This document shows positions 48,980 to 59,949 of a stretch of 64,000 nucleotides of DNA, piece after piece (the first letter of the stretch is position 1; every line of letters begins with the position of its first letter). Below the pieces are notes generated by a model. It saw nothing but the letters and a program-made list of their open reading frames with translations, had not been told where the DNA came from and made no database searches. The translations under genes and the position numbers were made by a program. Source of the DNA: Geodermatophilus tzadiensis (GTDB lineage: Bacteria > Actinomycetota > Actinomycetes > Mycobacteriales > Geodermatophilaceae); contig NZ_PVTG01000010.1 of NCBI RefSeq assembly GCF_003002915.1, forward strand, positions 62,001 through 126,000, read 5' to 3'.

Positions 48980-49012
48980 CCGGGCCGGCGCGCGGGGGAC
49001 GCGCCGGCCCGG
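48980..49012. terminator. Bidirectional terminator between VOC and PPOX genes
   Basis: CCGGGCCGGCGCG (48980-48992) and its exact complement (49000-49012) form a 13-bp stem with a 7-nt loop between convergent genes. Confidence 0.8.
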
Positions 49013-49017
49013 ACCGG

Positions 49018-49446
49018 TCACCCGCGCAGCTGGCCGTAGGTGTGCGTGGGCGTGAACCGGACGACGAGCCGCCGGTCGGTGACCATCGCCCGCCGGTAGT
49101 CGTCCCAGTCCTCGTGCTCACCGGAGATCCCGCGGTAGTAGGCGACGAGCTCGTCGACCGTGGCGTCGTGCGGGTCGGCGGCCACCGGGGTCAGCTCGGC
49201 GGTGCCCTCGACGGCCACCCAGGACCAGAAGTCCGACGACGACACGTGCAGCGTCACCCGCGGGTCGGCCTGCAGGTTGCGCGTCTTGGCCCGGTCGGCG
49301 GTCACCGACACCCGGAACAGCCGCTGCGCCGCGTCGTAGGCGTAGCCGACGTTGGACAGCTGCGGGCGGCCGTCGCGCCTGACGGTGGCCAGCACCCCCC
49401 AGCGGTGCTCGGCGAGGAAGGCGAGGTGGCGGTCGTCGGCGGTCAC
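49018..49446 (-). CDS. PPOX-class F420-dependent flavin/deazaflavin oxidoreductase
   Basis: A 142-residue split beta-barrel protein: HLAFLAEHRWGVLATVRRDGRPQLSNVGYAYD, RVSVTADRAKTRNLQADPRVTLHV, then the end MVTDRRLVVRFTPTHTYGQLRG. This matches the small PPOX/F420-binding oxidoreductases of actinobacteria. Substrate unknown. GTG start by overlap with the pirin stop (GTGA). It is the last gene of a four-gene minus-strand operon with two pirins. Confidence 0.85.
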   Translation of the reverse strand: MTADDRHLAFLAEHRWGVLATVRRDGRPQLSNVGYAYDAAQRLFRVSVTADRAKTRNLQADPRVTLHVSSSDFWSWVAVEGTAELTPVAADPHDATVDELVAYYRGISGEHEDWDDYRRAMVTDRRLVVRFTPTHTYGQLRG

Positions 49447-50411
49447 CGGACCCGCCCCCGGGCCTTGAGCGGCACGGAGGGCAGGGCCGGGGCGAGCTGG
49501 CGGTCGCCCTCGTACCCCTCGACGGCGCCGAAGCGGGCGTCCTCGTCGTTCCACTGCTCGGCGTAGGTGACGATCTCCTCGCCCGAGCGGCCGACGAAGT
49601 TCCACCACATGACCAGCCGTTCCTCGAACGGCTCCCCGCCGAGCAGCAGCAGCGTCGTGGCCGCCTCGGTCCGGATCCGCACCGACCGGCGGCCGGTCCC
49701 GAGATAGACCATCGCGCCGTGGGCCAGCGGCGCGCCCTCCACGTCGGCCCCGCCGGAGGCGCCGAGCAGGGCGTGCTCGAAGTCCGGCTCCAGTGGCAGC
49801 TCGACGTCGGCGCCGGCGGCCAGGTCCAGGTCGACGCCGAGGATCGGCGTGTGCGCCGTCCCCGGCGACGTCGCCCCGCCGAACGCCCCCATCAGCACGG
49901 TGGCCCGGACGCCGTCGGAGTCGAAGCCCGGCAGCGCGGCGTGGTGCTCGAAGGCGGGCGCGGTGTCGCGCGCGGAGTCGGGCAGTGCCACCCACAGCTG
50001 GGCACCGTGCAGGTACCGGGGATGGGGCACCGGCGACTGCTCGGAGTGCGCGATGCCGTGCCCGGCGGTCATCAGCGCCAGCTCGCCGGGACCGAAGGTG
50101 ACGTCGCTGCCGAGGGAGTCGCGGTGGTGCACGCGGCCCTGCAGCAGCCAGGACACCGTCTGCAGCCCGGTGTGCGGGTGCGGCGAGACCTGCATGCCCG
50201 GGCCGTCGGCGACGTCGTCGGGGCCGTAGTGGTCGACGAAGGCCCAGGCACCGACCATCCGCCGGCCGAGCGTCGGCAGCAGCCGGCGGACCACGGTGCC
50301 CTCGCCCAGCGGCACCTGTTGGCCGGGCAGCAGGTCGAGGGCGGGGCCCGCGGCCGTGTCGGCCAGGCCCCCGACCTCGCGCGGGGCGGGGCGGGGCTCC
50401 GTGTTGCTCAT
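49443..50411 (-). CDS. Pirin family protein
   Basis: A 322-residue bicupin. MQVSPHPHTGLQTVSWLLQGRVHHRDSLG carries the two metal His, MTAGHGIAHSEQSP the further His and Glu, and HGAQLWVALP the second half of the pirin domain. Pirins bind iron and include quercetinases; the substrate here is unknown. The ATG at 50411 follows GGAGG at 8 nt; the frame open to 50495 is not needed. Third gene of the operon, overlapping the PPOX gene. Confidence 0.87.
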   Translation of the reverse strand: MSNTEPRPAPREVGGLADTAAGPALDLLPGQQVPLGEGTVVRRLLPTLGRRMVGAWAFVDHYGPDDVADGPGMQVSPHPHTGLQTVSWLLQGRVHHRDSLGSDVTFGPGELALMTAGHGIAHSEQSPVPHPRYLHGAQLWVALPDSARDTAPAFEHHAALPGFDSDGVRATVLMGAFGGATSPGTAHTPILGVDLDLAAGADVELPLEPDFEHALLGASGGADVEGAPLAHGAMVYLGTGRRSVRIRTEAATTLLLLGGEPFEERLVMWWNFVGRSGEEIVTYAEQWNDEDARFGAVEGYEGDRQLAPALPSVPLKARGRVR

Positions 50412-50439
50412 GAGGTGGGCCTCCAGAGGGCGCGACGGT

Positions 50440-51351
50440 TCATCGGGGTTCGGGCGCGTCCGGGCAGCGCAGCGCGCCCAGGTCCCACCCGGCACGGCGG
50501 GCGCCGGCGGCGTAGGCGCTCTCCAGGAAGTCCAGGACGGTGGCCCGCGGGTCGGGCGCCGTCCGCACGTCCTCGTAGGGCAGCAGGGCGAGGTGGGCGC
50601 CGCGGCTGTCGATCCACCGGGCGGCGGCCGGCCGCAGCGGCTCCTCGGCCAGGCCCGCCGGCTCGGGCGCGGTGTAGGAGTAGAACGCGGGCTCCGGGAC
50701 GCGGTCGTCGCCGAACCAGAACCCCGCGCTGATCACCTCGTGCGAGTAGGCCTCGCGGGTGACCGGGTCGACGGCCGCCGGCTGCTCCACCCGGCGGTCG
50801 GAGAAGCGGGTGACGGCGAGGTCGAAGGTGTGCCAGAAGTGGTGCACCGGGCTGGTCTTGGCGTAGCTGCGGCCGGCGAACTCCTCGAGCACCTGCGCCA
50901 CCTGGCCGAGCACCACCCAGTAGCGGGTCACCGCGGCGCGGTCGTAGGCGGCGTGCTGCTCGTCCTCGGCGAACGGCGTGCGGTCGGCCAGGTCGAACGG
51001 GACGGGCCGCTCGATCGTCGAGGGCAGGCCGAGCGCGGACAGGGTGGCGAGCAGCTGCCGGTAGAACGCCGCCACGCTCAGCCCGGGCAGCGGGAACGAC
51101 GCCCGCCGCCCGTCGGCCACGGCCACCTCCAGCCGGTGGTCGACCAGGTCGAGGTCGACGGCGAACACGGGGTCGAGGCCCATCGGCCGGGTGGTCAGTC
51201 CGCGGCCGGTGAGGTGCAGGGGGACGTGCCACCAGTGGTTGCGCCGCGGGGCGTTGGCCAGCCGCAGCTTGCCGAGGACCTGCAGGAACCGGTGCAGCGT
51301 GTCCTTGGTGTCGGCCCACTCGGCCAGCGGGACGGGCGGGAAGACGGACAC
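50440..51351 (-). CDS. DUF5996 family protein
   Basis: A 303-residue soluble protein: PPVPLAEWADTKDTLHRFLQVLGKLRLA, RNHWWHVPLHLTGRGLTT, KTSPVHHFWHTFDLAVTRFSDRR and SHEVISAGFWFGDD. These patterns match the DUF5996 family of unknown function, rich in conserved Trp and His. GTG start. It lies between two pirin genes on the same strand (82 bp after one, 28 bp before the other), suggesting a shared oxidative or catabolic role; this is inference. Confidence 0.82.
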   Translation of the reverse strand: MSVFPPVPLAEWADTKDTLHRFLQVLGKLRLANAPRRNHWWHVPLHLTGRGLTTRPMGLDPVFAVDLDLVDHRLEVAVADGRRASFPLPGLSVAAFYRQLLATLSALGLPSTIERPVPFDLADRTPFAEDEQHAAYDRAAVTRYWVVLGQVAQVLEEFAGRSYAKTSPVHHFWHTFDLAVTRFSDRRVEQPAAVDPVTREAYSHEVISAGFWFGDDRVPEPAFYSYTAPEPAGLAEEPLRPAAARWIDSRGAHLALLPYEDVRTAPDPRATVLDFLESAYAAGARRAGWDLGALRCPDAPEPR

Positions 51352-51433
51352 GGGGGCTCCTGGTGTCGGGTTCGGCTCGCGGCCAGCATGCAGCCCCCGG
51401 CGGCGGCGCGGAAGCCGCCACCGGGGGCTGCGC

Positions 51434-52423
51434 TCACTGCCCGGTCTCGCCGCGCACGGAGTCGTGCGGCACGCGGAGGGCGGGGACGCTGCCGAGCCGG
51501 CCGGCCCGGAAGTCGTCGAAGGCGTCGACGACCTCCTGCCGTGTGTTCATCACGAACGGCCCGTACATCGCGACCGGCTCGCGGATCGGCCGCCCGCCGA
51601 GGACGACGACGTCGAGGGCCGGGGTCCGCGACTCCTGGTGCACCGCGCCGCGCACGGTCACGGTGTCGCCGGGGCCGAGGACGGCGAGCTGGCCGGTGCG
51701 CACGGGTGCGGCGTCGATGCCGACCGAGCCGGCGCCGGAGAGCACGTAGACCAGCGCGTTGAACGAGGGGTCCCAGGGCAGGTCGAGCGTCGCGCCGGGC
51801 GAGACGGTGGCGTGCACCATCGCCATCGGCGTGTACGTCGAGCCCGGCCCGCGGTGCCCGGCGACGTCGCCGGCGATCACCCGCAGGAAGGCGCCGGCGT
51901 CCGCGCTGGCCAGCAGCACCGACGCGTCGGCGCGCAGGTCCTGGTAGCGCGGCTCCACCCACTTCTGCGCCCGCGGCAGGTTCACCCACAGCTGCAGGCC
52001 GTGGAACAGCCCGCCGCTGGCCACCAGGTGCTCCGGCGGCCGCTCGATGTGCAGCACGCCGCCGCCGGCGGTCATCCACTGCGTGTCGCCGTTGCTGATC
52101 GTGCCGCCGCCGCCGTGGGAGTCGGCGTGCTCGAAGGTGCCGTCGATGATGTAGGTGACGGTCTCGAAGCCGCGGTGCGGGTGCCAGGAGGTGCCCTTCG
52201 GCTCGCCCGGCGCGTACTCGACCTCGCCCATCTGGTCCATGTGCAGGAACGGGTCGAGGTCGCGCAGGTCGACGCCGGCGAAGGCGCGGCGCACCGGGAA
52301 GCCCTCGCCCTCGAAGCCCGACGGCGCGGTGGTCACCGAGCGGGTGCGGCGCCGGACGGTGCGCGGCGCCGGGAGCGGCACGCGGGGGAGGGTGGTGGTG
52401 TCCTCGACGGTCACGGCGGGCAT
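51434..52423 (-). CDS. Pirin family protein
   Basis: A 329-residue pirin: GTSWHPHRGFETVTYIIDGTFEHADSHGGGG and MTAGGGVLHIERPPEHL hold metal-site residues, with ISNGDTQW between, and LFHGLQLWVNLP follows. The His of the usual AGxGxxHxE is shifted (GGGVLHIE), still present. The ATG at 52423 follows GGAGG; an ATG 9 codons earlier would place the start within the upstream inverted repeat. First gene of the pirin/DUF5996/pirin/PPOX operon. Confidence 0.87.
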   Translation of the reverse strand: MPAVTVEDTTTLPRVPLPAPRTVRRRTRSVTTAPSGFEGEGFPVRRAFAGVDLRDLDPFLHMDQMGEVEYAPGEPKGTSWHPHRGFETVTYIIDGTFEHADSHGGGGTISNGDTQWMTAGGGVLHIERPPEHLVASGGLFHGLQLWVNLPRAQKWVEPRYQDLRADASVLLASADAGAFLRVIAGDVAGHRGPGSTYTPMAMVHATVSPGATLDLPWDPSFNALVYVLSGAGSVGIDAAPVRTGQLAVLGPGDTVTVRGAVHQESRTPALDVVVLGGRPIREPVAMYGPFVMNTRQEVVDAFDDFRAGRLGSVPALRVPHDSVRGETGQ

Positions 52424-52437
52424 GGCCGGCCTCCTCG

Positions 52438-52451
52438 GTTGAGAGCTCAAC
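52438..52451. promoter_or_regulatory. Operator-like inverted repeat before the pirin operon
   Basis: GTTGAG, 2-nt spacer, CTCAAC is a perfect inverted repeat 14 bp before the pirin ATG, in the expected promoter position. The TTGA/TCAA form resembles MarR- or HxlR-type sites. No regulator gene is next to it. Confidence 0.45.
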
Positions 52452-52508
52452 TAGTGCCGACCGTAGCACCGGACGGGCCCGTCGTGTTCCCGCGCCCGGG
52501 TGGTCCGG

Positions 52509-54062
52509 TCAGGAGGCGCGGTCGGCCAGGTCGTCGAGGTCGTCGAGGTCGTCGTCCACGGCGGCCGGCGGCCCGTGCTCGGCGATGAGCGCGAGGTTGG
52601 CGACCTCGGCGTCGTCGAGGTGGACGGCGTCGAGCGGGTCGGTGGTGTCGAGCATGCGCGTCTCGTGCCCGCGGCCGACGACGAGCACGACGTCGGCCCG
52701 GCCGGCGGCGCGGACCGCGGCGAGGATGGCCGCCCGCCGGTCGGGGACCGTGCGCACCGCCGCGGCCGCGCCCAGCAGGCCGACCCGGAGCTCGGCCATG
52801 ATCGCCCCCGGGTCCTCGCCGTGGCTGCCCTCGTTGGTCAGCCACACCACGTCGGCCGCGCGGGCCGACCCGCCCAGGCCCTGCCGCTTGTAGCGGTCCC
52901 GCCGGCCGCGGGCGCCGAGCACCAGGTGCACGCGGCCACCGGGCCGGCACAGGTCGCGCGCCGTGCCGATCGCGGCGGCCAGGGCCTGCGGGGTGTGCGC
53001 GTAGTCCACGACGACCAGCGGCCGCGTGCCCCCGCCGAGCACCGTGTTGCGCCCCCGGGGTGGCGCCACCGCGGCCAGCCCGGCGGCGATCCGCGGCGCG
53101 GGCACCCCGAGCGCGCGGCCGGTGGCCCACGCGGCGGCCAGGTTGGTCACGTGCACCCGGCCCACCAGCGGGCTGCGCACCCGGTGCCCGCCGGTGTCGT
53201 CGGCCAGCAGGACCTCGGTGCCCCCGGCGCCGGTGCGCCACCCGAGCACCCGGACGTCGGCGTCCTCGGCCGAGCCCACCCGCGTCACCGGCACCGGCGC
53301 CTGGTCGGCCAGCCGGCGCCCCCACGCGTCGTCGACGACGACCACGCCGGCCGCGGACCGGTCCCGCTCGAACAGCCGCGCCTTGCTGGCCCAGTACTGC
53401 TCGACGGTGCCGTGGTGGTCGAGGTGGTCCTCCTCGAAGCCGGTGAAGACGGCGACGTCGAAGGCCAGCGCGTCGATGCGGCCCATGTCGAGCGCGATCG
53501 ACGAGGCCTCCACCACGGCCCGCCGGGCGCCGGCGTCGACCATCCAGCGCAGCAGCTCGTGCAGCTCGGGGGCCTCGGGCGTGGTGAGCGACGTCCCGCG
53601 CGAGCGCCCGCCGACCGTGGCGCCCAGGGTGCTGACCACCCCGGTGCACGCGCCCGCCGCCTCGAGCACGCCGCGCACAAGCGTGCTCGTCGTCGTCTTG
53701 CCGTTGCTGCCGGTGACCCCGACCAGCCGCAGCGCCCGGGCCGGGTCGCCGGCGAGCAGGGCGCCGAGCGGGCCGAGCTGCGCGCGCACCGACGGGACCC
53801 GCAGCTGGGGGACCGCCGACCCGACCGGCCGGTCGACCAGCAGCGCGGCCGCGCCGGCCCGCGCGGCCGCCGCGGCGTGGCGGTGCCCGTCGCTGGCGGC
53901 GCCGCGGACGCAGGCGAACAGCGAGCCGGGGACGACGCGGCGCGAGTCGGTCACCAGGCCGCGGACGGTCAGGCCGGCGTCGCCGCCGGTGCGCGTGACG
54001 GGGCCGCCGGAGACGGCGCGGGCCCGGCGTTCCACCTCCGACCAGGGGACCGTGGGGAGCAC
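52509..54062 (-). CDS. Mur ligase family protein (MurE-like paralogue)
   Basis: A 517-residue three-domain Mur ligase. VRGLVTDSRRVVPGSLFACVRG, the ATP loop GVTGSNGKTTT (115-125), LTTPEAPELHELL, VVVDYAHTPQAL, LGARGRRDRYKR and VVGRGHE match UDP-MurNAc-tripeptide synthetases (MurE). Two MurE signatures differ: the SSHAL stretch reads SSIAL, and the DNPR motif that recognises diaminopimelate is replaced by NEGSHGEDP. It also lies outside a dcw cluster. It probably joins a different amino acid or nucleotide precursor. Asp-rich C-terminal tail (DDDLDDLDDL). Confidence 0.82.
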   Translation of the reverse strand: MLPTVPWSEVERRARAVSGGPVTRTGGDAGLTVRGLVTDSRRVVPGSLFACVRGAASDGHRHAAAAARAGAAALLVDRPVGSAVPQLRVPSVRAQLGPLGALLAGDPARALRLVGVTGSNGKTTTSTLVRGVLEAAGACTGVVSTLGATVGGRSRGTSLTTPEAPELHELLRWMVDAGARRAVVEASSIALDMGRIDALAFDVAVFTGFEEDHLDHHGTVEQYWASKARLFERDRSAAGVVVVDDAWGRRLADQAPVPVTRVGSAEDADVRVLGWRTGAGGTEVLLADDTGGHRVRSPLVGRVHVTNLAAAWATGRALGVPAPRIAAGLAAVAPPRGRNTVLGGGTRPLVVVDYAHTPQALAAAIGTARDLCRPGGRVHLVLGARGRRDRYKRQGLGGSARAADVVWLTNEGSHGEDPGAIMAELRVGLLGAAAAVRTVPDRRAAILAAVRAAGRADVVLVVGRGHETRMLDTTDPLDAVHLDDAEVANLALIAEHGPPAAVDDDLDDLDDLADRAS

Positions 54063-54161
54063 CCGGCCGACGCTAGGTGCGCCCGGGGCACCCCGCAGAT
54101 CGGGAGGGTGCGATCCGGTGGCGCGCCGCCGGTCCCCCGTCCGGGGTCACGAGCTGGTCAC

Positions 54162-54923
54162 TCACCGCAGCAGGCGGGCGACGCCGGTCGGGCCCGCGTC
54201 GGTCTCCTCGGCCGGGAGCACCTCGGTGCGCTCGGCCAGCCGGGGCCGCCACACCGCGGGTGCGGACGCCAGCCAGCCGGCGCCGGCGTCGGTGAGCCGG
54301 CCGTCGGACCGCAGCGGCGCCCACCCGCGCAGGAAGCGCAGCCCCTCGGCGGCGGTGACCAGCGTCCGGGCCACCCCGCGGCGGCGGTACACCGGCGCGA
54401 CGGTCACCGCGTCGACCAGCCCGGACCGGGTCCACCAGCGGACCTCCCCGATCCGGTCGGCCGGGCGGACACCGGCGGCGGCCAGCTCGTGCGGGCCGAC
54501 CAGCGCACCGGGGGCGAACGCCGGGCCGCGGTAGGCCAGCAGCGACGTCGCGGGCAGGGCGCTCGAGGCGTGGTGCAGCTCGGCGAACCACATCGGCGGG
54601 CACCGGTCCGCCAGCTCCTCGGCCACCTCGATCCGGGTCACCCGGCCGTCGGCGGCGCGGTGGCGGACGTCGACCACCCACCCGGCGGGGCGGCGGCCGC
54701 GGGCGTCGACGGCGGTCATGTCCACCGGGGTCCCGTCGGGGAAGCGGTCGGAGTTCACCGCGACGAGCGAGTACTCGACCGGGCCGGGGCCGCGGCGCAG
54801 CAGCCGCGCCCACCACAGCGTCTCCGTCGGCGGGACGTCGGCGGGCAGCGGCGGGACCGCACGCAGGCGGGGGCCGGCCGGCGCCGGGTACGTCGTGTCG
54901 TGGGCCGCTGCCGTCGTGCTCAT
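54162..54923 (-). CDS. GNAT-family acetyltransferase-like protein
   Basis: A 253-residue protein. The C-terminal half has VDAVTVAPVYRRRGVARTLVTAAEGL, the acetyl-CoA binding motif A of GNAT enzymes. The N-terminal half (LWWARLLRRGPGPVEYSLVAVNSDRFPDGTPVDMTAVDARGRRPAG) is not one I recognise. Substrate unknown. The ATG at 54923 follows GGAGG; the frame open to 54989 is unlikely to be used. It is divergent from the ABC-F gene. Confidence 0.7.
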   Translation of the reverse strand: MSTTAAAHDTTYPAPAGPRLRAVPPLPADVPPTETLWWARLLRRGPGPVEYSLVAVNSDRFPDGTPVDMTAVDARGRRPAGWVVDVRHRAADGRVTRIEVAEELADRCPPMWFAELHHASSALPATSLLAYRGPAFAPGALVGPHELAAAGVRPADRIGEVRWWTRSGLVDAVTVAPVYRRRGVARTLVTAAEGLRFLRGWAPLRSDGRLTDAGAGWLASAPAVWRPRLAERTEVLPAEETDAGPTGVARLLR

Positions 54924-55084
54924 GTCGTCCTCCGTTGTCCGCGTCCCGTGGTCCCGGGACCGTGCCGGGACCGACTCTCCGGACCGCACTTGCGGTGCCC
55001 TTGCGGTCCGCTAGCGCCGTCCGCGGGAGACGGCCCCGCCGCCTGACCGAGGCGGCAGGGGCGCCGGTGATACTGGGGACCCTC

Positions 55085-55119
55085 ATGACCCTTCCGACCC
55101 TCACGACCCGGACCCGACG

Positions 55120-55123
<4 letters not shown>
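55085..55123 (+). CDS. Upstream mini-ORF (12 aa) coupled to the ABC-F gene
   Basis: ATG to TGA encodes MTLPTLTTRTRR. GATACT (55069-55074) upstream is a fair -10 that would start the message just before the ATG. The TGA overlaps the ABC-F GTG start (GTGA), so ribosomes leaving it could re-initiate there. It is very short and unproven. Confidence 0.4.
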
Positions 55124-56928
<1,805 letters not shown>

Positions 56929-56950
56929 CCCCCGGGTCCTGGCTCGGCCG

Positions 56951-56988
56951 CCCGGTCGCGCAGGCCGACGGGAGCGGCCCGGTCGCGC
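56951..56988 (+). repeat. Direct repeat before the Mrp operon
   Basis: CCCGGTCGCGC occurs at 56951-56961 and again at 56978-56988, 27 bp apart, just before a TAGGCT -10 box (56997-57002). It might be a regulator site or chance in GC-rich DNA. Confidence 0.3.
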
Positions 56989-56996
56989 CCGACCGG

Positions 56997-57002
56997 TAGG
57001 CT
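56997..57002 (+). promoter_or_regulatory. -10 box of the Mrp operon
   Basis: TAGGCT (TANNNT) lies about 70 nt before the MrpA GTG. No clear -35. Confidence 0.4.
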
Positions 57003-57072
57003 GGGGGCACCGCCGGCCGTCGTCGACCGACGTCTGTGGTCCCCGAGCCGCCCATCGACTCCCGGGAGACCC

Positions 57073-59949
57073 GTGATCGCACTGCTGACCCTCTACCTGC
57101 TGGCCGCGCTGCTGGCACCCCTCGTCGTGCGGTGGTGGGGCAGGCAGGCCTTCCTCGTCCTGGCGCTGGTGCCCGGCGCCGGCTTCGTGTGGACGCTGCT
57201 GCAGCTGGGCTCGGTCCTCGCCGGGGACGACGTCCGCGAGACGGTGCCGTGGGTCCCCGCCCTCCAACTGGAGGTGGCGCTGCGGCTCGACGCCCTGGCC
57301 CTGACGTTCGCCGCGTTCGTCACCGGCGTCGGGGCGCTGGTGCTCGTCTACTGCGCCCGCTACTTCTCCCCGGACGACGAGGGCACCGGCCGGTTCGCCG
57401 GCTGTCTCACCGCGTTCGCGGGCTCCATGCTCGGCCTCGTCCTGGCCGACGACCTGCTGCTCCTCTACGTGTTCTGGGAGCTCACGACCGTCTTCTCCTT
57501 CCTGCTGATCGGCGGGTCGGGACGGCGGCTGGCGGCGCGGCGGGCGGCGTCGCAGGCGCTGGTCCTGACCACCGCGGGCGGGCTGGCGATGCTGGTCGGG
57601 CTGATCCTGATCGGCCAGGCCAGCGGCTCCTTCCTCCTGTCGGAGGTCGTCGCCGACCCCGGCAGCGGCACCGCCGTGGTGTGGGGCGCGGTGCTGGTCC
57701 TGGCCGGGGCGGTGACCAAGTCCGCGCTGGTCCCCTTCCACTTCTGGCTGCCCGCGGCCATGGAGGCGCCCACCCCGGTCAGCGCCTACCTGCACGCCGC
57801 GGCGATGGTGAAGGCCGGCGTCTACGTGGTCGCCCGCCTGGCCCCCGGGCTCGCCGACGTCCCCGGCTGGCGGCCGCTCGTGCTGGGTCTCGGCGTGGCG
57901 ACCATGCTCGTCGGCGGCTACCGCTCGCTGCGGCAGAGGGACCTCAAGCTGCTGCTGGCCTTCGGCACGGTCAGCCAGCTGGGCTTCCTCGTCACGCTGG
58001 TCGGCGCCGGCAGCCACGAGCTGGCCGCGGCGGGGCTGGTCATGACGCTCGCGCACGCGCTGTTCAAGTCCACGCTGTTCCTCACCGTCGGCGTCATCGA
58101 CCACGCCACCGGCACCCGCGACCTGACCCGGCTGTCGGGCCTGGGCCGGCGGCTGCCGGTGCTGGCCGTCGCCGCCACCGCCGCCGCGGCGTCCATGGCC
58201 GGCCTGCCGCCGTTGCTGGGCTTCGTCGGCAAGGAGGCGGCGTTCACCGCGCTGCTCGACGGCGGGCTGCCCGACCGCACCGCCGCCCTCACCGTCCTGG
58301 CCGGGCTGGTGGCCGGCTCGGTGCTCACCGCCGCCTACACCGCCCGCTTCGTGTGGGGCGCCTTCGCCCGCAAGCCCGGCGCCGCGGACACCGACGTCGG
58401 GCACGCGCCCGATCCGCTGTTCGTGGCCGCGCCCGTGGTCCTCGCGCTGACCGGGCTGGTCCTCGGGCCGGCCAGCCCTCTGCTCGACGGGCTGGTCGCC
58501 GCCTACGCCGGGACGCTGCCGCTGCTCGCCCCCGAGGCGGAGCACCTGGCCCTGTGGCACGGGTGGCAGCCGGCGCTGGCGCTCTCCGCGCTCACCGTCG
58601 CCGGAGGCGCGGTCCTGTTCGCCCTCCGCGCGCCGGTGCTGCGGCTGCAGAAGCGGTTCGCCGTCGGCGCCTCGGCCGACGAGGGGTACTGGAACGTCCT
58701 GCAGGGCGTCGACCGGCTCTCCGTGCTGGTCACCGGCACCACGCAGCGCGGGTCGCTGCCGGCCTACCTGGGCACCATCCTGGTCGCGGTGCTGGCGCTG
58801 CCCGGGGTGCTGCTGCTGACCCGCGCGCCCTGGCCGGGGGAGTGGCGGGCCTGGGACACCCCGGTGCAGGCGGTCGTCGGTGTCGTCGTCGTGACAGCTG
58901 CCGCGCTCACCCTCCGGATCCGCCAGCGGCTGTCGGCGGTGCTGGTCGTGGGCGTCACCGGGTACGGCATCGCCGTCGTCTTCGCGCTGCAGGGCGCCCC
59001 GGACCTGGCGCTCACCCAGTTCCTCGTCGAGACGCTCACCCTCGTGGTCTTCGTCCTGGTGCTGCGCAAGCTGCCCAAGGACATCACCGAGCGGCACCGG
59101 CCGCGCGAGCGCGCCGTCCGCGGCGTGATCGCCGTGGCCGTGGGGGCGTTCATGGCGGCGGTCGGGGCGGTCGCGCTGTCGTCCCGCACCGCGACGCCGG
59201 TGTCGGAGGACTACCCCGGGCCCGCGTACGACTTCGGCGGCGGCAACAACGTCGTCAACGTCACGCTGGTCGACATCCGCGCGTGGGACACCCTCGGGGA
59301 GGTCTCCCTCCTGGTCGTCGCCGCCACCGGCGTGGCCAGCCTGGTGTTCCTGCGCCGCCGCACCGGCGGGGTGGACCGGGCACCCCGCACCGAGCTCGTG
59401 CAGGAGCGCGAGCGCGCCCGCCGGGCGCCGCGCGACCGCTGGCTGGCCGCCACCGCGACGCTCGACCCGGCCCGCCGCTCGGTGGTGCTGGAGGTCGTGA
59501 CCCGGCTGCTGTTCCACACGATCACGGTCTTCTCGCTGTACCTGCTGTTCTCCGGGCACAACGAGCCCGGCGGCGGCTTCGCCGGCGGCCTGGTGGCCGG
59601 CCTCGCCCTGGTGCTGCGCTACCTGGCCGGCGGGCGCTACGAGCTGGGGGAGGCGGCGCCGGTCGCCCCGGGCCTGCTGCTGGGCAGCGGACTGCTGTTC
59701 GCCGGCGGCACCGGGATCGTCGGCCTGGCGCTGGGTGCGGGGGTCCTGCAGACGGCGATCCTGCAGGCCACGGTGCCGGTGCTCGGCGACGTCAAGCTGG
59801 TGACCTCGCTGTTCTTCGACATCGGCGTCTACCTCATCGTCGTCGGGCTGGTGCTCGACGTGCTGCGCAGCCTCGGGGCGGAGCTCGACCGCCAGGAGGA
59901 CCAGGAGGACCCCGTCGAGCTCGACCCCGGGGAGATGGTCCTCCGATGA
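57073..59949 (+). CDS. Mrp-type Na+/H+ antiporter subunit A fused to B
   Basis: A 958-residue membrane protein. Residues 1-780 are the MrpA part, homologous to NADH dehydrogenase subunit NuoL (LLLLYVFWELTTVFSFLLIG, PFHFWLPAAMEAPTPVSAYLHAAAMVKAGVYV, KLLLAFGTVSQLGFL). Near residue 815 begins an MrpB domain (LLFHTITVFSLYLLFSGHNEPGGGFAGGL, DIGVYLIVVGLVLDVL). It exchanges cytoplasmic Na+ for H+ as part of the multi-subunit Mrp complex. The A-B fusion is common in actinobacteria. It ends in an ATGA overlap with subunit C. Confidence 0.92.
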   Translation: MIALLTLYLLAALLAPLVVRWWGRQAFLVLALVPGAGFVWTLLQLGSVLAGDDVRETVPWVPALQLEVALRLDALALTFAAFVTGVGALVLVYCARYFSPDDEGTGRFAGCLTAFAGSMLGLVLADDLLLLYVFWELTTVFSFLLIGGSGRRLAARRAASQALVLTTAGGLAMLVGLILIGQASGSFLLSEVVADPGSGTAVVWGAVLVLAGAVTKSALVPFHFWLPAAMEAPTPVSAYLHAAAMVKAGVYVVARLAPGLADVPGWRPLVLGLGVATMLVGGYRSLRQRDLKLLLAFGTVSQLGFLVTLVGAGSHELAAAGLVMTLAHALFKSTLFLTVGVIDHATGTRDLTRLSGLGRRLPVLAVAATAAAASMAGLPPLLGFVGKEAAFTALLDGGLPDRTAALTVLAGLVAGSVLTAAYTARFVWGAFARKPGAADTDVGHAPDPLFVAAPVVLALTGLVLGPASPLLDGLVAAYAGTLPLLAPEAEHLALWHGWQPALALSALTVAGGAVLFALRAPVLRLQKRFAVGASADEGYWNVLQGVDRLSVLVTGTTQRGSLPAYLGTILVAVLALPGVLLLTRAPWPGEWRAWDTPVQAVVGVVVVTAAALTLRIRQRLSAVLVVGVTGYGIAVVFALQGAPDLALTQFLVETLTLVVFVLVLRKLPKDITERHRPRERAVRGVIAVAVGAFMAAVGAVALSSRTATPVSEDYPGPAYDFGGGNNVVNVTLVDIRAWDTLGEVSLLVVAATGVASLVFLRRRTGGVDRAPRTELVQERERARRAPRDRWLAATATLDPARRSVVLEVVTRLLFHTITVFSLYLLFSGHNEPGGGFAGGLVAGLALVLRYLAGGRYELGEAAPVAPGLLLGSGLLFAGGTGIVGLALGAGVLQTAILQATVPVLGDVKLVTSLFFDIGVYLIVVGLVLDVLRSLGAELDRQEDQEDPVELDPGEMVLR

